Source of the DNA: Beverwykella pulmonaria
Taxonomy: Eukaryota; Ascomycota; Dothideomycetes; Pleosporales; Melanommataceae
Reading direction: 5' to 3'
Assembly: GCA_001599595.1 (NCBI GenBank)
Contig: BCHH01000002.1
Location: 4,230,044-4,294,043, forward strand
Length of the DNA: 64,000 nucleotides
The translations under genes were made by a program, and so were the position numbers. Position 1 is the stretch's first letter; every line of letters starts with the position of its first letter. Below, piece after piece: positions 47,404-59,501 of the stretch. The notes under the pieces are model-generated. The model was not told where the DNA came from, ran no database searches, and saw only the letters and a list, made by a program, of their open reading frames with translations.

Positions 47404-49194
47404 TCACTTTTTCTCCGCCGGTGCAATCATGAGTTCCGGCCTAACATACTTGTCGAAGTCCGTCTCGCTGATCACCTTCAATTCCATAGCACTCTCTTTG
47501 AGAGTGATGCCCTTCTTGTGTGCATTCTTGGCTGTCTTGGAAGCCAAATCGTATCCTTTCTCAGTCAGTAACAAAGACCGAGAGAATATAGAATGATTGA
47601 CTTACCGATGACAGGGTTGAGACAGGTGACGAGCATAAGGCTATTCGTCTTGTTAGCTGCAAGATTCGCAACGCAAGCAACCCAAACCCTCACCTTTCGT
47701 TAAGCAAGGAAGCGATGCGTTTCTCATCAGCCTCAATACCCTCGACGAGGTTCTTCTCAAAGCTCGTCATGGCATCCGCCAGAAGGCGGGAGCTGTGGAG
47801 CAAGTTCCGGATCATGACTGGTTTGAAGACATTCAGCTCAAAGTTACCCTGTGATCCGGCAAAGGTAGTGGCGGCATGGTTGCCAAATACTTGCGTGCAA
47901 ACCATGGTGAGCGCTTCGCACTGGGTGGGGTTCACCTTCCCAGGCATGATAGAAGATCCAGGCTCGTTCTCTGGCAACTTGAGCTCCCCAAGGCCGCATC
48001 GGGGCCCAGATCCCAGAAAACGGATGTCTTGAGCGATCTTGAACAGCGACGCCGCAAGTGTGTTCAATTGGCCTGACGCCTCTATAATCGCGTCGTGGGA
48101 AGCAAGTGCTTCGAACTTGTTCGGCGCTGTAATGAACTCGTGCCCGGTCATTTTGCTCACCTCCGTAGCGATATCCTCGGCGAAGCCCTTGAAGGTATTG
48201 ATGCCAGTCCCGACCGCCGTTCCACCCTGCGCCAGCATCTTCAAATGGGGCAGGGCAGACTTGACGCGCACAATGCCGAATTCCAATTGCTGCACGTAGC
48301 CCGAGAACTCCTGGCCAAGCGTCAATGGTGTAGCATCCTGCAAATGGGTGCGGCCAATCTTGATGATCTTCTCAAACTGCTCGCTCTTCTTCTTGAGCGC
48401 ATCGCGGAGGCTCACGAGGGACGGGAGGAGTGACTCTTCCAAGTCCATGACGGCGGCGATGTGCATAACGGTCGGGAAGGTATCGTTCGACGACGCGGAC
48501 ATGTTGACATGGTCGTTGGGGTGTACGGGCTTCTTCGATCCCATCTGCCCTCCGAGGATCTCGATGGCGCGATTGGAGATGACCTCGTTGGCGTTCATGT
48601 TGGACTGGGTGCCAGAGCCGGTCTGCCAGACGACGAGAGGGAAGTGGTCAACGAGCTTCAGGGAGGCCACCTCGGAGGCAGCCTGCTGAATGGCCTTACC
48701 AAGCTTTGGGTCTGTCCACAGTTATCAGAGAAGCGTTCGTTGCAGTCCAGGCGAGTCCTACCCAGCCCGTACTTCATATTGACGGTCGCTGCTGCGCCCT
48801 TCAGGATGCCAAATGCCTTGACGATGGGCGGGGGCATGCGGTCCTGCGGCTGGTTGATCTTGAAGTTCTCCAGCGAGCGCTCCGTCTGCGCGCCCCAGTA
48901 CTTGTCCGACGGAACCTGGACCTCGCCAAAGGCATCCGTCTCTGTGCGGGTGGAGGCCATTCTGCTGGTGAATGCGAATTGGCGTCGGGCGGTGGTGTTG
49001 CGGAGGTGCAATGGACTGCAGCGGGATTCTGGGCGGAGTGAGGTAGAAAGCGCTCTGGTGCTCCGGGTGGTGGCTCCATGACTGCAGGCCCAAGACTTGC
49101 CCGCGATGGAGGGGTTGATTCTGGCATGTGCGAGAGGCCGCAGCAACCCGGCGGCCTCGGCAGGGCGGAACTTTGTATGGGCAGACCGGAACAT
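47404..49194 (-). CDS. Fumarase (class II fumarate hydratase), mitochondrial with possible cytosolic start
   Basis: Four exons, complement(47404-47555, 47606-47640, 47694-48711, 48762-49194), with introns of 50, 53 and 50 bp, give 545 residues. Exon 3 is only 35 nt. Class II fumarase blocks are [56 protein letters not shown], and the superfamily signature [11 protein letters not shown]. Residues 1-78 are basic and Ser/Arg-rich with little acid, a mitochondrial presequence. An in-frame ATG at 48960 (residue 79, MASTRTETD) begins exactly where mature fumarase would start. It converts fumarate to malate in the TCA cycle; fungal fumarase also acts in the cytosol and nucleus. The downstream ATG could supply that form, but processing plus retention is the alternative. 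Confidence 0.95.
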
Positions 49195-50707
49195 GGTCGA
49201 ATGCTGATGGACGGCAGAGGTAGGAGATGACGTGCGGCGCTCAATTGGATGCGATCAACGCAGTAGAGAGGCGCAAACAGAGGCAGAAAGGGAAAACAGA
49301 GGCACGAAGCAAAAAATCGACTCCCGGATCGATCGCTGGGCTCTGCGTGCGCGGAAAAAGGGCGGAACAAACCGGAGGGGCTTGGCGTCGGCTTTGCACC
49401 GCGCGCGCTCTGGTTCCCGATGAGCATCAAGGTTAATTTTTTGCACAAGCACAGCGAATTTTTGACCCTCTCACACACTTGTCACCGATCACTCATCTTT
49501 CTCACGTCCCTGATCCGTCCCGCCGCTTCCGCGCCCGCCTGGTCCTACGCGCCACCACCACAATGCGCTGTCTCTTGTTCCTGCGGCGAGTGTGCGTTTC
49601 TTGTCTGGCCCTGGCCGGCAGCCGACCGACCGAGCACTTAACGTAAAGTTCGTTTGTTCCACCACTGGGCGGCCATTTTGGACCTTCAGCGGCTCCGTGG
49701 CACCATGAAAAGCAGCACGCGGCGAGGCCGTCGTCGCCAGGAGGAGGCAGACTCGCGCCTTCCTTGGCTGAACGAAAGCTCGTCCAGCCCCCCGTTCGGT
49801 CCTTGCGCTTGTAGTTCTGTAAGTAGTCCACCCGCGCTGGTCGCCTGCGTTGGCATCCATGATGTTGGCTTCGTGCTTTTGTCTCGGCTGTAATTAGCTG
49901 TGCCCACGAGCTCAAGGGAGGAGTCAAGGCCCAGATCGAGCATGGCCCCGTCCGTCCCTGTGCCAGTCCTCAGCTTCTGCCGGTGAGGACCGTCCTTGCG
50001 CGGCGGTTGCAGGTCGTCGCCGTCGTGCGTGCGTCGTTCTGAAGGACTGACTCAATCCAAGAGCAGCGATTGAGCGGCGACTGGCTGTCCCACATCTCGG
50101 CCGTCTCAGTCGTCGCGCACCCGGCACGGAAGGGCAAGCAGCAGCTGACAGTTTTGCAACATTTCGCGCGCTTCCACTTACGAAGGCTTGACCAGGTCTT
50201 CCCTCGCCCGCAGATGCAAGCCTCGTCTTTTATATGAGCCTTGGACCACCGTCACACACCTGGCGGGACACTAAGCTGGCCCCTCCCTCAGCATTACTCC
50301 ACCATCTGCACACCTCTCCCCGTCCTCTTTCGACCTCAACAGCAGCAGCAACACATCCGCTGCCCTTTCACTCCCTACCCCACGCAACCGGCACATTCCC
50401 GGCGCCGTACGGGCCGCTGTGAATCCACGCCGCCCACGAGACTCAAGCTATACACCGCCCAAACGCTAAGTCGGCAGATAACGCTCTACTTATCCATGAC
50501 GCCCGGTACTGCTGCGAGAGAACAACTTACCTGTGTTCCGGTCGGGCAGCTTCCTGCTCCAAGTCGAGAGATTCAGCCTTGACCCCGCCCGCTCCCTCGA
50601 TCCTCTCCAACCGCGGGCTTTGGATTATTGCACTCTCCGACCTCCACCCGCCACGCCAGCATCTTGCCTAGTGTGAAGTCATACTCGACTTCCTCGGCCA
50701 CGCATAC
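49195..50707. other. Long divergent intergenic region, no supported gene
   Basis: About 1.5 kb between the fumarase and RING protein genes, both promoters included. Frames here are short, overlap on both strands and have no domains. The stretch near 50280-50420 is C-rich with CAG repeats (cagcagcagcaac), probably the leader of the RING gene. Confidence 0.5.
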
Positions 50708-52102
50708 ATGGCCGAATCCAACTTCAGTCCACCTCTCCACAATCCTTTCTCTATGCCTACGTCCGCTAGCTCCCATGCCCAGGGCGGCTCGCAACCATCC
50801 GTACCAGCCGTGTTCCAGTCAAGTTTTGCCGACTACGGCACCTGGCCTGACTATCACCACTTCACCCCAAACCATTTCAGTACCCAAATGCCAGACCCAA
50901 GCCAGGGCCACAGTGGTCCCTTTCACTATTTTAACCAGAGCCGTGTCTCCCCACATCATCCGTTTGCAGCCCCTCCTGGACCTCGTGGATACTACCCTCC
51001 TCCAGCCGACATGTATTCACATGGTCCAGCTATAGATCCTGGCCAAGGGCCCCCTCCAAGGCATTTTCATAGTATGCAGATGTCCAGCGGACTCCATCCT
51101 GATTTTAGAGAACCTCGGAACAATTCCGATCTACTTCCCATGATTGAGCCTACCGTTCCAGGCAACCACACTTTCCACTTGCCGCCTTACTCTCAACTTC
51201 CACAGCCACAGATGCATGGCTTCAATTCTTTTCAGGGGCGGCGACCCGGTCCTGCGCTACCAACTCCCCCTACGCCGCCCTCTGGTCGTTTCGGTGGGGA
51301 TACGATGCCGTCAATGATTCAAGGTCGAGGGCCGGTAAGAGGCGTCAATGCCGGGACTCCGCATCCACCCCGCGTGGTCTCCTCGCCAAGCCGGAGAACA
51401 TCGTATGAGAGGCAACATCAGAATGCGCTTCAGCCGCCTGGTGGTCCAGATCGTCGTCCGCAATCGTTTTTGGGCACACACAACCGCCGTTCAGACCGTA
51501 GCGTGTCTCCGAGGACTTCACACCGTCGGAGCTTTGACCGATACGCCACAGACTTGCCGCACTCAACCGGCTCCTCGGACGCAGAAGAGGCCGCCTCGCG
51601 TGCCCGAGTCCACCGTGCCCGCCAGCAAAGACAGCGAGCGTTGATGGGGGGGCCGGAATTTCGACGGGCGTATACCTCTATCGATGGCAACAGCCCGACG
51701 CCTGCACAGATACAGGCTCTCAAAGACAAATTGCGCCACTTCCTACCTAGCGAGCTCCCAGAAGGGTCATCGACTTCATGCGATATTTGCCAAAAGGACT
51801 TTTCCACCAAGTACGTACAACCTACAGAAGAAAACGAGGTGGCCATTCAACTTCCTTGCAAGCATGTCTTTGGGGAATATTGCTTCCAGAAATGGGTGGA
51901 TACCTGCAGAGAGCACAAAAACAAAATCACATGTCCAATGTGCCGCAAGCTCCTAGTCGAGCCGCGGTCTTCAATGCCGGAAATGATGGCGCTCTTCTCT
52001 CGCTCGATTGAACACCGGGCTCTAAGTCAGTTGAGCCCGGCAGATCGACAAGTCCTCGAACGGGTTATGGGCCCTATGGAGGGCGACTTCGCTCATATAT
52101 AG
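50708..52102 (+). CDS. RING-finger protein with long disordered N-terminus (putative E3 ubiquitin ligase)
   Basis: This intronless frame encodes 464 residues. Residues 1 to about 340 are Pro/Ser/His/Gly-rich and likely disordered, with Arg-Ser patches (RRSDRSVSPRTSHRRSFDR). A C-terminal RING follows at about 357-418. It opens CDICQKDF, has a spacer of about 20 residues, then LPCKHVFGEYCFQKWVDTC and ITCPMCRKLL, giving the eight zinc ligands in Cys/His order. The tail is ERVMGPMEGDFAHI. RING proteins of this layout recruit E2 enzymes for ubiquitin transfer. No other domain points to a substrate or a compartment. The start codon is the first in-frame ATG after an upstream stop-containing leader. 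Confidence 0.88.
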   Translation: MAESNFSPPLHNPFSMPTSASSHAQGGSQPSVPAVFQSSFADYGTWPDYHHFTPNHFSTQMPDPSQGHSGPFHYFNQSRVSPHHPFAAPPGPRGYYPPPADMYSHGPAIDPGQGPPPRHFHSMQMSSGLHPDFREPRNNSDLLPMIEPTVPGNHTFHLPPYSQLPQPQMHGFNSFQGRRPGPALPTPPTPPSGRFGGDTMPSMIQGRGPVRGVNAGTPHPPRVVSSPSRRTSYERQHQNALQPPGGPDRRPQSFLGTHNRRSDRSVSPRTSHRRSFDRYATDLPHSTGSSDAEEAASRARVHRARQQRQRALMGGPEFRRAYTSIDGNSPTPAQIQALKDKLRHFLPSELPEGSSTSCDICQKDFSTKYVQPTEENEVAIQLPCKHVFGEYCFQKWVDTCREHKNKITCPMCRKLLVEPRSSMPEMMALFSRSIEHRALSQLSPADRQVLERVMGPMEGDFAHI

Positions 52103-52773
52103 GCTCTGTGTTGTGGAAACATGATAGGAAACGCCTCTAGAAAGTGCCATAGACAGAGCACGAGGGTGGATGCCAACGGTCACTAAGAAGCGCGGTTATG
52201 CACGACCATGTCGGTTTTCCTACCCTCCAAGTGATGGGGTGGTCTCGGTGGCTTCACCATAATAGTACCCAACATGTTGTGACGGCTTCTCGGGGTTCCC
52301 AAGGGATATCTGGGTGGGTGGACGGAATAGGAGTTATCTTGGGTGCATCACAGGTTATGCTTATTACGAAAGGGATCGCTAGGATGGAGCAATGGGCTAA
52401 ATGAATGAATATAACAAATACAAACTGCAAACAGCTTGCTCTTTGTTCTTATAGAAGGATTGATATACCTTGCTCTGTGACGTGCTGTTGAGGGGTGGAA
52501 TGTTATTGGTTACCGGAGCAGACAGCGGGCCAAAATAAACAGACCCCGCCAAACCTCTACCATCCCAACACCACCACATTACCGCAAACACGCAACACAT
52601 CGCCGTCCAATTGCATTCCGGTTTCTGCTGCACTATTTTACCGCTGAATATCTTCTGCGTCGCTCTCTCTCTACTCCCTCTTCCGCTGCGGCAACGGCGG
52701 TCCCTTCTTCTGCGGAGGGCATTGACGGCGACATCGACCGGCGTTCCTCAACAACACACACAGGACGAGCACG
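52103..52773. other. Intergenic, no gene seen
   Basis: 3' flank of the RING gene and promoter/leader of the kinase gene. No supported frame. The minus-strand frame overlapping the next gene is its shadow. Confidence 0.5.
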
Positions 52774-54900
52774 ATGGCCGCTGACCGCCAGAGCTTCCAG
52801 CTGCCCATTCCACCGCCGCCGCTCCACACACGCTCCAGCGACATGGACGGGCCGGCGACACCCTCGCAGGAGCGCTTCATCAGCCCGCAGCAAACTCCTC
52901 AGGGCAGCCCGAGCAAACACCACCAGCCGCCGGGCGCTTTCGACCTGCCGCACGTCTTCGAGAATGCCATGAGACTTCTTCCCACCGTCGGCTCGCCCTC
53001 CAAACCCAAGCCCCAAACACCGACGTCGCCCAGCAAGACGACTCCACATCCTACGGATGACGTCGATTACTCGACACAGGACCTCACAACCCTTGGGCCC
53101 GGTAGCCCAACCCGCAAGTCGAACAAAGAGAATACGCCACCAAGTGCGCGTCCTGGCCTGCAAAAGGAGTCCAGCTACATCACCCACGCCGCCCAGTCGC
53201 GCCAGGATCCATACCGCACGCGTGAGGCAGACCAGTCGACACGCTACTACCATGGTCCTCAGCGTCTCTCTGCTGAAGAGCTCGAGAAGGCTAGGAAACC
53301 GTCGGCGAAACGTTTGGCCAATGTCACTCAGCTATGTAAGTTTCCCACAGCGACCTTGCCTAGCCCTCAATGGTCTAATGGATGTTCATAGATTTCCTCG
53401 ATTACTACTATGACCTCCTCACTTACGTGCATACACGCCAGAACCGCCTCACCCAATTCAAAACCCAGAACCCTCCGCCGCCTGCGACTCCCGAGTCTGA
53501 CTACAACGACGCCCTCAATCAATACCTGGGACGCGAGCGGGCCAATCTCCGCAAGCGACGTACGCGACTGAGGCAAGGTGATTTCCAGATTCTCACCCAA
53601 GTTGGACAAGGTGGTTATGGCCAGGTGTTTCTGGCTCAGAAGAAGGATACCCGAGAGGTCTGCGCATTGAAGGTGATGAGCAAGAAGCTTCTGTTCAAGC
53701 TAGACGAGGTCCGTCATGTCTTGACCGAACGTGACATCTTGACGAGTGCGAGAAGCGAATGGCTCGTTCGCCTACTCTATGCTTTCCAGGACGAACGGAG
53801 CATCTATCTCGCCATGGTAAGCCTAACCGACGAACCCTCCTTACAAAGGCGCAACTGACTTGGTTAGGAATATGTGCCAGGTGGTGACTTTCGGACACTT
53901 CTGAACAACACCGGTGTCCTCCACAACCGCCATGCTCGATTCTACATTGCTGAGATGTTCTCGTGTGTCGACTCGCTGCATCAGCTGGGCTACATTCACC
54001 GAGATCTTAAGCCGGAAAATTTCTTGATTGACAGCACTGGCCACGTCAAGCTGACCGATTTCGGTCTTGCGGCGGGAATGTTGGCTCCAGCGAAGATTGA
54101 GTCGATGCGCATCAAGCTCGAGTCCGTAGGAAATGTCGTGTCTCCATTCGGGCGACCTATGGAAGACCGCACTGCAACTGAGCGCCGAGAGAATTACCGG
54201 TCGCTGCGCGAACGCGATGTCAATTACGCCAAGAGCATTGTCGGCAGCCCCGACTACATGGCTCCCGAAGTCCTCAAAGGTGACGAATACGATTTCACAG
54301 TCGACTACTGGAGTCTGGGGTGTATGCTCTTTGAGGCTTTGGCCGGCTACCCACCCTTTGCAGGAGCAACCGTGGACGAGACCTGGCAGAATTTGAAGCA
54401 GTGGAAGAAGGTGCTACGTAAACCTGTTTACGAGGACCCATCTTATTTCCTCTCCAAGCGCACCTGGGATCTCATCACACGCCTCGTCGCATCCAACTCC
54501 TCTCGCTTCCGAGGCATCTCGGAGATACATGCTCATCAGTATTTCGCAGAGGTGGACTGGAACAAGCTAAGGGAGAACAAGGCCCCATTTGTGCCCGAGT
54601 TGGACTCAGACACTGACGCGGGATACTTTGACGATTTCGGGAGCGAGGCGGATATGGCGAAGTACAAGGAAGTGCATGATAAGCAAGCCGCACTGGAGGC
54701 TATGGCAGACCGGGACGAGAAGATGAAGAGCGGTCTTTTTGTCGGATGTAGGTTCCTGTCCATACTGATAAGTGTTGTGCTCTTACTGACTCACTCTAGT
54801 TACCTTCCGTCACAAAAAGACAACCGACGAGAGCGGAAAACCGGCCAGTCCGAGGAAGGCGCTTCCCGTCGTAGACGAGAACTTTGGCACGATATTCTAA
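52774..54900 (+). CDS. NDR/Dbf2-family AGC protein kinase (Dbf2/Sid2 type, mitotic exit/septation)
   Basis: Four exons, 52774-53335, 53392-53816, 53868-54747 and 54800-54900, with introns of 56, 51 and 52 bp, give 655 residues. A Pro/Ser-rich N-terminus is followed by the Mob-binding-like basic segment (YFLDYYYDLLTYVHTRQNRL). The kinase domain has the glycine loop VGQGGYGQVF (from 258), ALKVM with Lys281, HRDLKPEN with Asp375, DFGLAAG from 394, and a long activation-segment insert as in NDR kinases. It continues with SIVGSPDYMAPEVLKGDEYDF. The C-terminal extension ends in the hydrophobic motif region FTFRHKK and a short tail NFGTIF. The combination fits Dbf2/Sid2/SidB, which with Mob1 triggers septum formation. 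NDR kinases of the Orb6/Cot1 branch are the alternative, but the N-terminus and insert favour Dbf2. Confidence 0.92.
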
Positions 54901-56778
54901 ATGGGGATGTCTCAATCCATTTCTTCGAGGCTTCCTGTGCCGGGCACTGGATGCTCGGATGCTTTTGATTCTTCTTGTCGGCCTTCCATCCGATTGGGTC
55001 ATTTTTGTGACTCGAGTTGGTTGAAAAGGAACGAGTAACAAAAGTGCGCCAATGAAGGATTGACATTATGGTTATGTTTATGCATTGCACTATTTGGCAG
55101 ATTCGGCGTTCGAATGACGTGGGCTTTTTGGCAGGCTTGCTTTTGATGATGAAATGTAATAGTAGGAATGAATGGTTACTGTGCGAGACTTGTTTGTTGG
55201 GTGGTCCTGTCACTTATTTAAATGTGCATGTGATGTGGCATACGGTATCGTCCGTGGGCGTGGGTGATGGAGAGCCTTACTAACCTTCTAGCCATTCATC
55301 ACTTTCATGAGCACGGGCTCTGCCCCTAGGATTTCAAGTGCATCAACTCTTCTTGTCCTCCCTCCCTTCCTTTTCTCTCAACGCTTACGACTTCAATGCC
55401 GTGGATCCTTTTGGCTTGTGAACTAGACAGCATCCAATTCAGCGAGCAACAATGCCACATCTAAGATAGACATAAACCCCTTATCCCTTGCCCTGCCTTT
55501 AATTCTTCTTGTTTCACGATGACCTGGTATGTGTTGTCCCAAAATATCCCGATGTCGGCAGTGTGTATTTTCCTGCATGGTAAGCAGGATCTGTCTAAAC
55601 GCATTGAGAAAGACGACATGTGGGTGGAGCTTATCTCTAGGCTAGACGCAATCCACGGGCATGTCTGGGGCTAAGTAGAGGAGGCATTAAAAAATATAAC
55701 GACACAAGCATGCCACGGCTTTTGGCCTTGGCTTGAGGTGGGTTTATACCCGCTGTGTGGTGTTTCTCTGTACATACACCTGCTTTGCGTCAGGCTGCAA
55801 CTTACTATTAAGATAAAAGCCAATGAGGTTATGTATAGCTATCTAAAGCAAAATCATCGACAATGCGTTTACATGAGGTTGTTCTGGATGTCGAGCAGCG
55901 TTGAAAGACGCTTGTACGATCTTTTGAGCTATCCACACAGCTTGCTACGCGTGAAGGATTTAAAGTTTCATGCGGCTACGGTTATAGATCCACTAATTAG
56001 CTCTGTACTACCCTGATACGCAGAAGGCATATCCATGAGGCTCTATTTATACAAAACCCAAACAAGTATTTGACTTGAAAACAGTCTTCAAAATACCACA
56101 TGGATATGTCTCTATTCCCATCGTCTACTTCTAAAAGACTCCGACTGTGGATTACGACCTGGAAGATTCTCCTCCATCTGGGGCAAAGTCTAAAAACACT
56201 ACAAGTTCTATACCATGTCCCGCCCAGGGTACATAGAACTAAAAGGCCCCATCAAATCCCCTATATTCTAGAGATAACCAAAGCATAAACAACGACCCTC
56301 ATGCTCTGCAGCTTATCAAGAGGTAATCGCCATAATAATATGCCTGCGCTGCGTTCTGTCGCACCGTAATAACAAACGCCGCTAAAATCCAGTAACATGA
56401 TAATTTAATTCTCCTCTCAAAAGAAAAAGAAAGAAAAACTCACATGTCAATTCATGCGCTCGGGAGATGGAACCGAGACTAGTTTTTAGTAGGTGCCACA
56501 TATGTGCTATATGCTTAGACGGATTGCGAGGGCCGAGTCCAAAGCACTAGACTGAAGAGTATATGTTTCTTTGGAGCTTTTGGGGTAACAGTAATGTGAG
56601 TCTGCTTGCCTGGGGTTTTAAAGAAATAGGACTATTATTTATAAGTTGGGAATGGTATAATATCGCTTCTCGTCGCCATCTATCACTATTACGCTCTGCC
56701 CCCTTCATCGTTCTGCTCGCCATCATCGTATCTTGGAGATATTTTCACATCACCTTCTCTCTTCACACCCTCACCTCA
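54901..56778. other. Long intergenic stretch between convergent genes, no supported gene
   Basis: About 1.9 kb with only short frames, none with a recognisable motif or splice structure. It includes an A/G-rich run near 56415-56440. Confidence 0.5.
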
Positions 56779-58232
56779 CTAAAACCCAAAGCTAAAATTC
56801 CTCCCACCACTAGGAAACAAATTCCCCAACAACACACTCAAGACTTCCGTATCCACCACCGCCCCAAACCCATGACACTTCACCCCCCGCCCAAGCTCCT
56901 CCACCAATCCCCTCAAACTCTTAACATCGCTTTCGCCAAATCCCGGATGACTCCTGATTTGCTGCCACGCCTGTATGGGAGTGCACTCACCCTCTTCAAC
57001 CTCGACGCCATGACTCAACTCGAGCAATTTCTCCAGGCCCAAACTCGGCGTCTGCCAAGGCGGGAATTTGGTGGTGGTTGTGTCGACGGGCTGGGTCGGG
57101 GACTGGAATAGCAAAGGGGCAGTGGCAGTTAAAGCGTGGCCGGAGGGGAGATGGGAATCGGTGGAGTTGGGGTCGTGCTGTGTGTGGTGCAGACATGGCG
57201 CTTCGAGCGTGAGGACAAATTCCATGCCCAGGCTTGTGGGGTCGAGGTCGCGGAGGTGTTTTGATGGACCTTGTACAACAGTTTCCGCTCTACCGGCTGC
57301 TGGAGATTTGGTCAGTAACTCGCAACTCGGTTATACACTTTTTTTTGGCTTATTAGAGGAGGTACTTACCGCTATTCTCCCCCTCTACTGTATTAGACCT
57401 CCCCCTCGACCGGAAGAAAGTATGTTTCTGCTTCCCCTTCTCCTTTCCCGCTGGCGGACTACTCTCACTAGATATCTCGCTCAGTGAAAAGTGGCTCTCG
57501 CCAGAGTTATACGGACTAAACACATGCAATTGCTGCTGATGAAACGCACTCGTTGTGATGCCCACCGACATCATAGACAACGAAGTCGAAGTTGACGCGG
57601 ACGAAGCTGGGTTGGTGGACTGGAACTCGGAAGGGTGTAAGTTCCCTTGTGAAGCATCGTAGGCAAGACCATTCCAATCAAGGATTTTCTTCAAGCGTGC
57701 AATTTCTGCGTGGAGATTCTGGTGTTCCTGCACCATTTTGGCTTCGTTGGTGCGCCGGGCGAGGACTTCGTTTTCGAGTGACTTGATGTAGGATTCCTTG
57801 CGTTCGCGGTGGGTGCTGCCGTTATTTATCAGTATAGAGCATGGCTGGAGGGGTGGAAGGGAGGAGGGGGTACCGTTGTGCTTTTCGGACTTGTTCGCGG
57901 CGCTTGCGGTACGCGACGCTGTCTTTGTCTTTGGGATCGCCCTCGGGGTGTTTAGAGTCTGATTATTGAATCAACGTTTGGTCCAGTATAGCCCGGTAAC
58001 GTTGGAGAAAACATATCCAGGAGAAAGACATGTCGCCAGGACTGCTTGGAGGGACGGTTGGAAGCAATGATTGGTGGCCAGAGTGAAGATTCGGAATCAT
58101 GGATTACCGCTCTGGGAAAAGTAGACGTACAATCACACACAACAATTAGGATGGGAAGATGGATACACAGGAGAGTATATATATACCTTGATCCGAAGAC
58201 CGCTGGAACTGGCGGAATGAGAAGTTCTTCAT
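56779..58232 (-). CDS. bZIP transcription factor with atypical basic region
   Basis: Four exons, complement(56779-57299, 57370-57815, 57874-57958, 58187-58232), with introns of 70, 58 and 228 bp, give 365 residues. The second intron interrupts the basic region exactly at an Arg codon. The joined sequence reads AYRKRREQVRKAQR then THRERKESYIKSLENEV (residues about 32-61), followed by the leucine-zipper region (EHQNLHAEIARLKKIL). The Asn normally found in the bZIP signature N-x7-R is Val here (QVRKAQRTHR). The middle is Ser/Gln-rich and disordered, and the C-terminal ~170 residues contain LGLEKLLELSHGVEVEEGECTP and WQQIRSHPGF. It should be a nuclear DNA-binding regulator. I cannot assign it to Yap or another named group. 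Confidence 0.85.
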
Positions 58233-59501
58233 GCTGACAGTCGCAGAGATTCCTTCTTTAACTGTCCCCAATGCAACTGTGACTCTCTAGAATCAGATGT
58301 GAAAACCGCTCTATTTAGAACACGAGGTCACGATACTGAGTACGCACAGCGACGTACCTTTGTATGTCAAAAGATGGTCGTAGTGGAGACTTCTGTAGGG
58401 TGAGACGCTGCAAATTGCCGATACGGTTGCACGATACGATGATGTGTAAGCTGAGCCGAAGTCACGACGGCAATGGGACCAAGCGGCTTCCTCGACGTAC
58501 ACACCTCGAAGCTCAATCCAACGATTAACCTCGTGCTTTCGTCGTGTTGCGAAATCAAAGTTGGCAGGCTATCTACGCAGGTACAAGAGCGGTGTGAACC
58601 GGTGGATTACGTTCCCGAGCTTTTGTGATGTTGAGAAAAAGCGGGGCCTCATAAACTGCACCGCATCCTTCAGCCTTACACAGAAGCGTATAGAATGCTG
58701 CATATAAGCATGCATTTCGCATTCCGCATATTAGACAAGACAAATGGCTGCAGTTACCATCTAATTGGGCTTCTTCCAATGCAGACCACAACTCGTCAGT
58801 TCAATCAGTCCGACGTCAGTCCGACCATGGCTCCCGAATTCTTCTTCCTGCAGCAATAATTCTGTGCAAGGCACAGCCCCAGTCCCAGTTTCTAGCCTCC
58901 ATTCTTGGTGCGACGTTGCAAGCCTGCACCCGAAGGTTGCGAATACGAGATGCGGCTTGCCTTCCCAAACTTTCAAGACACACCGATGAACGCTTCTGTC
59001 GGCGTGGGGGCGAAAGGTAAGCATCATCTAGGGGTGTATGTCAGAGGGCGCGATAAGCGAAACGTACTATTGCGAGCAAGATGGTGGAGAGCCTCTGTGC
59101 TGAAGGGCGGACAAATGACGACGCGAAGCTCACATTCGAAATCCTAAGGCTGTGAGGCTTGTTTAATCGCCCGTGGGGTGGAGCGGAAATGGCGCGACCA
59201 TTTCCCCTTTCTGGTCAAGAGTTGACCAAGACTGAGGATTTGGTAAGAAACCAGGGGCAATAGAAATTGAATTGTGAACTTCGAGCGTTTGCTCTAAAGC
59301 TTTGATTTAGGTATGCTTTCACGGACTACTACCTATGCCAACCAGGGCCCATGACAGACCGCAATCCTCCTATACCCAGGGGAATCCCAACCCAATAATT
59401 ACCGCCCGCAAATTTTTGATCCCTCCAAGAACGCCGCGCTAATGCAATTCATGAATCCATACCAAATCTCATATCCAGAATGCCATCTCTTTCATCCCAC
59501 A
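58233..59501. other. Intergenic, no gene seen
   Basis: About 1.3 kb: the promoter of the bZIP gene and the 3' flank of the GPI protein gene. Short frames only. Confidence 0.5.

Noticed and set aside
48461..49081. 206-codon plus-strand frame
   Set aside because: It is antisense to fumarase exons 1-2.
49420..50582. Cluster of short frames between fumarase and RING genes
   Set aside because: Composition is low complexity (Arg/Pro/Ser), both strands open; more likely leader and promoter DNA.
52633..53253. 206-codon minus-strand frame
   Set aside because: It is antisense to the Pro/Ser-rich N-terminus of the Dbf2-type kinase; no independent support.
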